Positions 23,140 through 31,600 of a DNA stretch of 64,000 nt are shown in pieces. A program made the translations under genes and the position numbers. This DNA comes from Phytophthora sp. 'mugwort' (lineage: Eukaryota > Oomycota > Peronosporomycetes > Peronosporales > Peronosporaceae). The stretch spans positions 1,576,001-1,640,000 of the forward strand of contig JAUCEF010000003.1 of NCBI GenBank assembly GCA_033558025.1, given 5' to 3'. A model generated the notes under the pieces. The model searched no databases. It saw only the letters and a program-made list of their open reading frames with translations, and was not told the origin of the DNA. Positions within the stretch are counted from its first letter, which is position 1. Each line of letters opens with the position of its first letter.

Positions 23140-23344
23140 ATTTCCATCACAATCTTCAAAGCGGGAGGAACTGACATACCGTGGCGCCAACATAACCCGG
23201 TGTGTTTGGCGCTCACCCCTCTGTGGAACATTTCTTGCCACCCTACGTTCACCACGACTTAAATTACGACTTACAAGCTAGAAACCTGAGGAATACCTGT
23301 TTACGTGTACAGAGTATCATACCCCATGACGGAAGCACAATTTC
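23140..23344. other. Spacer, nothing recognised
   Basis: No coding signal stands out on either strand. Confidence 0.4.
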
Positions 23345-24430
23345 TTAGCGATGACAGTTTTCTTGCAGCCTTCGACCTTGCACTCTCGAGCTCTGTTTTT
23401 CTTCTTTCGATCGACACTGGGTAGAATCGTCCTTGCCAGCCAGTGCAACGCTCGAGTTTGAAGAAGTGATCATCCAGCCAGACGAGTCTTTAACTTCACG
23501 GTTCATAATGAACGCTACCGACGCCTTGTTGCAATTGTTCGATGATATCTGCATCGTATCCACCTGGAAGATCCACTAATGTAAGCGACTTGCTGTCTTC
23601 GAGGCCTCTGGGGACGAGCGAGATCTTACCCTGGCGCATCGCAAGCATGTCGTTTCATTATGTTGAGCGGAGAGTTTTTGAGTTTTCCATTCTGTCGTCG
23701 GCGTCACCACGCTCACCACGCCACCAGGCGCTCATTCATGAGCTGACAAGATCCCTTAGCGTCGCTATTCTCACAGACTTGACGAGATTATCCAGATAAA
23801 TGCATTTTCTTCGTACTACATTGCAATATCTCCTTGTTCCTCTTCGTAACAGTGTTGACCTTCCGTCGGCATTACGTTATAATCGCATTTGGTTGTCTTG
23901 CATTACGCCGGTTCTTGACGCCGGATATCGAACTGCCACGGAATATGCTGGCATGCGGGAGCTACGAGACTCAATCTCTATTAGGCGGAAGAATTTTGCC
24001 GTGAGCTCGAGTGAATCGTCGAGTCGTCGTCGCTGATACACTGCAGCATGCTGAAGCCAGCATTTGCCTTTATGCTTTTGATTAATTTCTCCACTCGTTC
24101 TTGTGGCTGTTTAGCGGGAAAAATTCGAGCAGAACCATGGTTCTGACGATTGCAATTTCCAAGGTTGAAGTGTCCATGCAGCGACAACTGCAACTCGACC
24201 CGCGCGGTGAAGAGGTCGAAATCTGGCTTCTGAACGAAGGTAGCTTCCCAAGTGGATCAAGAGTTGGCGACATCTTGCATTTTTCCAGATCCTCGGTCGC
24301 AGCAACTGCTCTTTCTTCAGAATGAGTGAATTCAGGACTATAACTGCTATCCCTTTGCCCCTGGACTTCCCATTGGGAATACTGAATATGTAAAACTCAA
24401 CATCATTATCCAACAGTTTCAAAACCATCT
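23345..24430 (-). pseudogene. Unrecognised decayed coding sequence
   Basis: Minus-strand readings have protein-like composition but frequent frame changes: MVLKLLDNDVEFYIFSIPNG (24428 down), ATFVQKPDFDLFTARVELQL near 24180-24240, QERVEKLIKSIKANAGFSML near 24050-24110, and SLTLVDLPGGYDADII near 23541-23590. The LVDLPG block resembles a GTPase G3 motif (as in dynamin-like proteins), but no P-loop GxxxxGK(S/T) was found upstream, so I do not assign a function. Confidence 0.3.
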
Positions 24431-24483
24431 CGTATAACGTCCTGCTTTTCGCGATCGGGAGTGGAGGGTATGTATCTGCAAGC

Positions 24484-25119
24484 TTACTCTGCCTTCAGCA
24501 TTTCCGCTCTCGCGGCGTCAAGAGCACCCTTGAGGACATCCTTGTAGCAGTGTGGGTGCGTACGTTCGTACTGCGCCTTTATCCACCCCAGCGTCTCATC
24601 TGCCTGCTGGTTTAGGCTTTGTTTGCCAGCATCCGAGAGACGCACAGTGTCCTTCGCCGTGGTCACGGCCTGCTTGGCCAGTTCCCACTCGAGTTCGTTC
24701 TCCTCTTGCTTCTGTCCTAATAGCACGAGCGCCTTGTAAAATGCTTTGGCTTCCTCTTCTTTATCGCGCACGACGTCAAGCTTAAACTTTCCCTCTCCGA
24801 CCGTAAACTCGAGCTCGCAGTCACGGTCCACGACGCCTGTGGACTCGAACTTGACGTGCTCCAATCTGTTGCTCTTATATTCAAATCTCACGACTAGCTT
24901 ACGGGTGGTCGTGGACGTTTCCGCGCTCACTTTGACGAGCGCGCGGTTCGTGAAGGCGAACTCCTGTCGGACGGACTGCAGCGCGTACAGGATCTCCTCC
25001 CCAGGCAGCAGATACGAGGATGCCCAGGCACTCGAGACGTCCGTGACCACGTCGCAGATGTCCGTCGTGCCCACGATGTCTGATGCCAAGCCCTTGATCG
25101 CAGAGTTGGTATTGCCCAT
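24484..25119 (-). CDS. Bacterial-PH-like (YvbH-type) protein, paralogue 1
   Basis: A 211-residue soluble protein starting at an ATG at 25119 (MGNTNSAIKGLASDIVG). The core matches the bacterial PH-like fold family (bPH_1/YvbH-like) by pattern: TDICDVV, SYLLPGEEILYALQS, EFAFTNRALVKV, TTTRKLV, HVKFESTGVVDRDCELEF and AFYKALVLL. The helical C-terminal 80 residues end in QYERTHPHCYKDVLKGAL. No signal peptide or membrane span. Residues 2-5 (GNTN) give a possible N-myristoylation start, absent in the other two copies. It lies tandem with paralogue 2 (25331-25936) on the same strand, 211 bases apart. Substrate and role unknown; by fold, lipid or protein binding is plausible. Confidence 0.85.
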   Translation of the reverse strand: MGNTNSAIKGLASDIVGTTDICDVVTDVSSAWASSYLLPGEEILYALQSVRQEFAFTNRALVKVSAETSTTTRKLVVRFEYKSNRLEHVKFESTGVVDRDCELEFTVGEGKFKLDVVRDKEEEAKAFYKALVLLGQKQEENELEWELAKQAVTTAKDTVRLSDAGKQSLNQQADETLGWIKAQYERTHPHCYKDVLKGALDAARAEMLKAE

Positions 25120-25141
25120 TGCGCGCGTCCCAGTGCGGAAT

Positions 25142-25156
25142 CCACAATGAGAGCGG
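25142..25156 (-). promoter_or_regulatory. Oomycete initiator-like element of PH paralogue 1
   Basis: The minus strand reads GCTCTCATTGTGGATT about 25 bases before the ATG, resembling the oomycete Inr (TCATT core followed by an AWTT-like flank). Predicted only. Confidence 0.4.
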
Positions 25157-25330
25157 AAACCGCTCTGATTTTCAATGGATACAATTGAAGTCGACCCTGA
25201 TGTGGCAACTATATTACAAAAATCAAAATGCTCCCTATGTGTGCAGCGGCAAGGCCTGTATCTTTGTTTAATGATGCCTTAAAGCATTTCGACATGCATT
25301 TAGCTGGTTATTGTGGCCTTATCTACTTAC

Positions 25331-25936
25331 TTACCTCTTGCCTCCAGTAACCGTCTGTGTCATGGCGCTAGTAATGACTTCGCGGTAACAACGTGGATTG
25401 CGTTCGTTGAAGGCATTTTCGAGCCACGCAGCCGCTCCCGATGCCTGTGACACGAGGTCGTGGCCTGTCCTGATCTTCAAGCTATCCGCAGCTTCGTCCA
25501 GTCCCTTCTCGGCTTGCCCCCAGCTGCGAGCACGGGATTTCTGCTCTCGCTCGAGCAGCAGCAGCGTCTTGTAGAAGCCCTTGACGAACTCTTCCTCCTT
25601 CCGAGCGATGTCAATGGATATGTCGTATTCTCCGATGCGGAACTTGATCTCGCAGTCGCGATCCACACGCCCTGTGGTCTCGAACCTCACATTTGAGAGG
25701 GGGCAGTCGCGGTAGGTAGCGCGCTGCACGAGCTTCCGCGTGGTGGTGGCGTTCTCGCCTAACGTCATGATCATCGCCTCGTTGGTGAAGGCGAACTCCT
25801 CCTTGCCGGACTCGAACGCGAACAAGATGTCTTCCCCCGGCAGCAGATATGAGTTGGCTTGCAGCTTGCTGAAGTCCTTGACGGTGTTGCAGATGTCTGC
25901 AGTACCTGTGAGATCCTTGGTCAGCCCTTTGAACAT
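25331..25936 (-). CDS. Bacterial-PH-like (YvbH-type) protein, paralogue 2
   Basis: A 201-residue paralogue starting MFKGLTKDLTGTADICNTV at an ATG at 25936. It keeps the family blocks SYLLPGEDILFAFES, EFAFTNEAMIMTLGEN, TTTRKLVQR, VRFETTGRVDRDCEIKF, DISIDIARKEEEFVKGFYKTL and a C-terminal AFNERNPRCYREVITSAM. Shares the strand with paralogue 1 and is divergent from paralogue 3, with 542 bases between their starts. A possible initiator (CCATTCACGCC on the minus strand near 25970-25982) lies about 40 bases upstream. No transmembrane segment. Function unknown. Confidence 0.85.
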   Translation of the reverse strand: MFKGLTKDLTGTADICNTVKDFSKLQANSYLLPGEDILFAFESGKEEFAFTNEAMIMTLGENATTTRKLVQRATYRDCPLSNVRFETTGRVDRDCEIKFRIGEYDISIDIARKEEEFVKGFYKTLLLLEREQKSRARSWGQAEKGLDEAADSLKIRTGHDLVSQASGAAAWLENAFNERNPRCYREVITSAMTQTVTGGKR

Positions 25937-26437
25937 GGCGGATGAAGTGTAGTGTTGTTAGTGTTGGCTCGGGCGTGAATGGACGCGCTAATGTGAGAAT
26001 GACAAAGCGAGATCTTCCTCGCCACGACTCTTGCCTCCGACTTTTTGTCGGTTCGGAAAGTGACCGTGAAGACGAAAATCCACTCGCCGCCACCATTGTA
26101 CCCACTTGGGACTGCAACATGATGAGCAAGCGGGGGACGAACGTCTCTTCCCACCACGGCGGCGGACATGATGGCCAAGAACAAAAGACTACATTCACTA
26201 CATGGATACATCGGAGTCCCGTATTTGCGCCATCTTAACTGGCGGTATAACATGGATAGGACGCTGGATTTCCTCAACCAGCTGGAAGATGCGTTGCAGC
26301 ATACTTGTACCGGTAGCTGCAAGGTACTGTCCATGTGGATGTATCGCCGAATTACTCGATTGCCGACGTGGCTATAACTCGGTAGTAGTGTTCTTCAACG
26401 ACCTGGCCGGGCCGCGCAATTCCAAGCACACTTACCA

Positions 26438-26462
26438 ATTCACCAAGTCCTACGCAATTTCT
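26438..26462 (+). promoter_or_regulatory. Initiator plus flanking element of PH paralogue 3
   Basis: AATTCACCAAGTCC followed by ACGCAATTTC, resembling the oomycete Inr plus its flanking promoter region (CAWTTT), about 20-40 bases before the ATG at 26479. Predicted from sequence only. Confidence 0.45.
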
Positions 26463-26478
26463 CTCCCCTTCCGACATC

Positions 26479-27111
26479 ATGTTGAAAGGCCTTGCTGGCG
26501 ACTTGTCGGGCGCGGGCGATGTGTGCCACGTGATGCACGACTTTTCTCCCTGCCTAGGCAACCAGTACCTGCTGCCTGGCGAGAGCATCATGTTCTCCAT
26601 GCAATCTACCAAGGAGGAATTCACATTCACGAACCACGCGCTGCTCAAGATCGCAGGCAGCAACTCTACCACGACACGTAAGCTCACGGAGCGCTTCGAC
26701 TACCGCCACGAGACCATTACGACCGTGAAGTTTGAGACTGCGGGGCTCGTGGACCGCGACTGTGAGATCAAGTTCAAAATCGGCGGCAAATCCATGTCCA
26801 TTGACGTCGCCAAGGCCGAACAAGCCGACGCTCAAGACTTCTACAAGGTGCTGGAAATGCTGAGTCGCCGACAGATCGAGAATAACCGCGCGTGGGACCA
26901 CGGCTGCCTAGCGCTCAAGTATTCCAGCGAGGCGCTCTATCTCACGGAAAACAGCGGCCAGACGCTTGTCAAGCAGACGGACGAAACGTCCTCGTGGATT
27001 GGCGAGCTCTACAAGCGCACCCACCCGTTGTGCTACCGCGAGTTCATCACCAGCGCCTTCCAAGAGCTCAAACTTATCGACAAGATGGAGCGATTCCAGA
27101 TACAGAACTAG
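26479..27111 (+). CDS. Bacterial-PH-like (YvbH-type) protein, paralogue 3
   Basis: A 210-residue paralogue beginning MLKGLAGDLSGAGDVCHVMH. The same blocks occur in order: QYLLPGESIMFSMQS, EFTFTNHALLKIAGSN, TTTRKLTERF, VKFETAGLVDRDCEIKFKIG, MSIDVAKAEQADAQDFYKVL, then a helical C-terminal part with WIGELYKRTHPLCYREFITS. It stands divergently to paralogue 2 and 220 bases before the RNPS1-like gene. The invariant VDRDCE and CY(R/K)(E/D) blocks across all three copies suggest retained function. No targeting signal is visible. Confidence 0.85.
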   Translation: MLKGLAGDLSGAGDVCHVMHDFSPCLGNQYLLPGESIMFSMQSTKEEFTFTNHALLKIAGSNSTTTRKLTERFDYRHETITTVKFETAGLVDRDCEIKFKIGGKSMSIDVAKAEQADAQDFYKVLEMLSRRQIENNRAWDHGCLALKYSSEALYLTENSGQTLVKQTDETSSWIGELYKRTHPLCYREFITSAFQELKLIDKMERFQIQN

Positions 27112-27331
27112 CAGTGCATCAACCAGCCACACACAAACGCTACCAGCAATTATCTGGCATGAAATTTTTCAACCACCCGTAAAACTGGTGAGCAGAATGT
27201 AGCCATCTGTCAGCGCCAGTTGCTATTTCGAGGAACCATCCGTTTGCATATTAAATATTAGAGGTCATGTTAGTGTATGCACACTAAGCGATCCAATCCC
27301 TGTCAATCTAAGGAGCTCCCTGTCCGCCACC

Positions 27332-28426
27332 ATGGCTTCATCGCCGCGTATCTCGCGCTCTCGCTCCCTCTCGCACTCGTCGGCGCGCTCGACACCCCGG
27401 CGTTCGTCCAGTCGAAACGAGCGCAAAAGCCCAATATCCCGATCTCGCTCTGCGTCTCGTTCCCGCTCCGCGTCCAGTACGTCCACCTTACCGCTCTCCT
27501 CGTGTCACGTACGCCCCCTAATGTTATTCTCTTCCCGTTCGAATCTCCCGTTGTTGTGTCCCTCGTTAGATACGCGCTCGTCTGTAGATGAGAAAGAGCT
27601 CAGCCGCAACAAGGAGGCCCCAAAATCCAAGCCTGTAGCGCTGCGCGTCGAGAACCTCACGCGCAACGTGAACCCCGACCATCTACGCGAGATCTTCGGC
27701 AAGTTTGGTCTCGTGATGCGCGTGGACATGGCTGTGCCCAGAGGCAAGGCCAGCGCCGTGGTGGCCTTCGCTACGCAGAAGGATGCGGATAGCGCCAAGG
27801 ACCACATGCATGACGGCTGGCTGGACGGCAACAAGCTGCGTGTGTTGCTCGACGCCCCCAAGCCGACCGAGAACGAGCAGCGCTCCAACAGTCGACGCAC
27901 AGTCACGCGCTCGACGCTGTCTCCTAGGAGTCGTAGTCGACGTGGAGGACGCTTCCGCACGCCGTCGCCGACATCGCGGAGCCGTCAGCGGTCTCCGCTT
28001 CGTGGAGGGCGAGGACGACGCGGCGCCTCGCCGTTCCGAGGTAGGAGTCGCAGTCGGAGTCGGAGCTTCGGGAACAACCGACGAGGAGGGCGATCAAGAT
28101 CGCGCTCGCCGGCATTTCGTCGACGTCCACCTTCGCCGTTTCGTGGTGGACGACGCAGTCCACCCGCGCCGTTCCGAGGAGGTCGTCGACGCTCACCGAG
28201 CCCGTTCCGACGCCGTCGCAGTCCGAGTCGCAGCAGAAGCCGCAGTCGCAGCTTCAGCAGCAGCAGAAGCCGAAGCCGCAGCCGCAGCCGTTCACGAGGA
28301 CGTAGTCGGAGTCGGAGTGCGAGCCGCAGCCGGGGGCGCAGCTTCAGCAGTCGAAGCCGAAGCTCCAGTCGTGGTCGAAGTCGACGCCACAGCCCCAGTC
28401 GGAGCAGAAGCCGCAGCCGCAGTTAA
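27332..28426 (+). CDS. RNPS1: RNPS1-like SR-rich RRM splicing factor
   Basis: Encodes up to 364 residues: an N-terminal RS-rich tail (1-50), one RNA-recognition motif (about 102-176) with ALRVENLTRNVNPDHLREIF and a GKASAVVAFA RNP1 strand, and a long C-terminal RS domain of R-S and R-G-G repeats. This layout and the LTRNV..DHL.EIFGKFG start fit RNPS1, a splicing activator and exon-junction-complex factor in the nucleus. The ATG at 27332 sits in a strong GCCACCATGG context. A 66-base stretch at 27504-27569 with GT...AG ends, a CTAAT branch-like motif and pyrimidines keeps the frame if removed and would delete an odd hydrophobic insert (residues 58-79), so it may be an intron. Faces the flippase gene tail to tail, with 180 bases between. 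Confidence 0.8.
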   Translation: MASSPRISRSRSLSHSSARSTPRRSSSRNERKSPISRSRSASRSRSASSTSTLPLSSCHVRPLMLFSSRSNLPLLCPSLDTRSSVDEKELSRNKEAPKSKPVALRVENLTRNVNPDHLREIFGKFGLVMRVDMAVPRGKASAVVAFATQKDADSAKDHMHDGWLDGNKLRVLLDAPKPTENEQRSNSRRTVTRSTLSPRSRSRRGGRFRTPSPTSRSRQRSPLRGGRGRRGASPFRGRSRSRSRSFGNNRRGGRSRSRSPAFRRRPPSPFRGGRRSPPAPFRGGRRRSPSPFRRRRSPSRSRSRSRSFSSSRSRSRSRSRSRGRSRSRSASRSRGRSFSSRSRSSSRGRSRRHSPSRSRSRSRS

Positions 28427-28606
28427 AGGAGGCTCGTCGCACGACTTGTATTCACTCGCACAGCAAACGTGCTGTACTGGTTCAAGTGTTTTGGATTTCG
28501 TGCTGCCTGCTGCTGCCTTTTTAACGAATACACGTCCTACATCTCCACCTTTCATCGCAACCAACAAGCATGTCTACCTAGTTAAAACCTCTTTCATTCA
28601 TGCACC

Positions 28607-31600
28607 TTACATACTTGACAGCATGCTACGCCCCGTGTAGCGTCGCACGAGAGGAGAGCGCGGTGGATTAGCACTGTCTCCATGAGCAAGATCATGCACG
28701 TCGTCGCTCGACATGGCCCGGTTTTCAAAGCCGCGGGTCCGGCGGGTCACGGATGGTCGGTAGAAGCTGCGCTGCCCATCCGAGCCGACATCGCTAATGG
28801 TCGGATTCTCCCGCACTCTATCTAGATAAGGCGGTCGACCGCCAGTCACGTTAATGGTGGCATTCTCGCGTGCGCGATCTGAGGCGCTGTTGGCTCCATC
28901 ACCACGCGAGAGAGACGATACTGAGAAGAAGCGTCTTCGGCCTTGTCCATGGCGAGCACCTCGAAAGATGTTGCCTGCTGAGCGTCGTGTAGGGGGTTCT
29001 TCTGCTGTCGTGGCTGCCCGTCCAGCACGCGTGCTGGTCGCGTGTGCGTTCTCAGTAAGATCCAAGTCCACATCCGAGTCCGAAGGCAAACGGTGGAAAG
29101 CTAAAGACCCGCGACTCGCGTGACGGTCGAAGATCGACTTGGTTCTTTTAGCCGCGCGAGCATATCTGTCTGTAGACATGAACGACTCCACCATAACACT
29201 TTCCGCGTCGTAGCTGAACGCGCTGCCTCTTGTAGTCGAGCGGCGGCTGCCAAGACGCCCGATTAGTGGTCGTGGCGCCATCACCACAGCAGGAGCGACA
29301 GGCTTGGTCACGCTCGTATCGCGCATGCTCGAAGTCAATACAGATCCAGCTGCAACGCGGCCAGCTTCGCCACCCAATGTCTCGTCAGGGATCTTCTCTG
29401 CTGGCGGGAACGTGAGCAACTGATCGGCAATGTCTGTGAGACCAAAGGCATTCACCTCCTGCGCTAAGTGCTTGTACGACGGCCTGAACATGCGCGTGTA
29501 CCCCTTCCACAAAAAGTCACGAGATAAAGCTGCGACAACGAGTAGCGGCACTACCAACCAGAACGCGTCGATGCGGAACGTGTTAGAGAAGACGCCATTC
29601 CAATATGACGAACTGATCGACTCGCCGTTCGAAATAAACGCTGCCGTGCCAACCCAAAGCGTGAACGATACAATGTAAATGACGATATGGATTGGCCACC
29701 ACATTTGCTGATGTAAACAGAGCTTCAGGGTCACCACAATCAGCACGATCGTGAACGATGTGCATCCATAGACCCACATTGTGGGAGTGTCACCGCCTGA
29801 GACCAAGTAGCGCATTCCGTACAGAACACCAAAGCAGATAATGAGAGACTCCCAGATACACGACGTAATCCAGGCCCACACGACCTTTGTGTTGAACCTC
29901 GTATTCTCCTGACCAATACGGTATAACAGCGGGTAGTTGTGTGCGAGACATGCTGGTACATCCTGTTCAAAAGTACTCACCAGAACAATTGGCAACGCCG
30001 TAAAGAGCAGATTATATCCCTGAAGTCCCCATTCAAGGAAAAACTTCTGTCCCGAGTAGCCCGTGTAAATCATGTACCAGAACTGGGTCAAGTTGAGAAT
30101 CACATTCTTGTAGAAAATGTACAGGATCAGTTTGCCCATGCGCACGTAATTCCAACGTCCATGAACAAGTAGCAGCCTCGACAAGAAGCGGAACTGCGCA
30201 ATGGCATAATCCGACGAGTTCGCAGCCTGCATGCCTTCCTGTCCAGAGATACCAACGCCCACGTGAGCCGCTTGAATCATTGAAACATCGTTCGCACCGT
30301 CACCAATTGCTAGCGTTCGGATCTCGGGGTTATTGTCACGCACGAGCCGCACCAACTGTGCCTTTTGAGCAGGAGACACACGACAGGCAATCACTGCAAC
30401 ACACTTCTCTGCCACTTTCAGCAGCAGCTCGGGGCAATCTTCCAGAGCAAGTTCCAGCGTTTCACCGTCAATAACTAGCGCCAATTCCTGTTGCGGCATT
30501 TCAGCCATACTTTCAATGCGTGTCATCCGCTTGCGTTGATTTCTGACTGAAATGGCACTTCGTGCCTCCAACGGCGTCGATGCAGCACCTGGTGCACCAG
30601 CTGGGGTCGATACAGAAGTGTCTTCATTGTCATCCTCACGGGCGTACGCCTCCAACTCGTCCATAATAGCAGTTAAGTCAGGGTGAGTATCAGCCGAAAT
30701 CACGATCCGTTCGATATCTGATGCGAGGAGGCGGCAAGCAAAGCCGATGTTAATCGCCGTCTCCTCCTTGTCGCCCGTAAGCATCCAGATCTTGATTGAA
30801 GCCTGTCGTAACTTGTAAATTGTATCGGGAACCTCCGCTTGGAGTCGATCCTCGATGGCTGTTGCACCTAAAATGTCCAGGTTCTTCTCAATTTCCTCCA
30901 TAAGACGATCAATATCGTTGTCCTCGCCATTGCGACGCAAATCAATCTGACGCATATCATTAATAGCAGTGCGGTAACGGATCACCCAAGACTCGAAAAA
31001 CTCGGGATCAATAGCAGTCATACCAATCACTAGTGTACGCAGTCCCTCTGAGGCGAACTGCTCCATGTGTTGCAGTGTCAGATTGCGTGTGTGCTTGACA
31101 GCCGGGTCGTTGGTTGGACGCAGACGCTCATACATCACAGTGTCAGCGCCCTTGCAGTAAAGCTTTAACTCTCCAGTTGGTGCCTTTAAAATAACAGACA
31201 TGCGTTTCCGCGTACTGTTAAACTCCAGAACCTCCAGGACTTCGTAACTTCCGACAGCATGTTCAGCGACTGGCTGGTTGCAAGCCATATCTCCAGGATG
31301 ATCCACACACGAGAAATACTCCACCATTGCCTTACCGGGTCCACGTGCCACAAACTTGTAGCCAAAGCACGCAGCCGCAGCAACCAGTGCTTGTTCATCC
31401 GGAGAAGACGCACTCAAGCGTAGACTGTTATCCGGAGCCTTTTCCGGCATGACTGTGTGGCACACAGCCAAGTGCTCAAAGAATGTGCCAATAGCCTTCG
31501 CTTGAGCACTGTTTTTCTGCGCCAACGCATCAAAGATCGCGTCATCCTGATAATTCACAAAGGGCGCTGTAACCACACGATCCGTCGATGGATTATTCGA

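Noticed and set aside
27783..28640. 285-codon frame of Val/Ala/Glu repeats over the RNPS1-like gene
   Set aside because: Out-of-frame reading of the RS repeats; the RRM and RS frame is clearly the real one.
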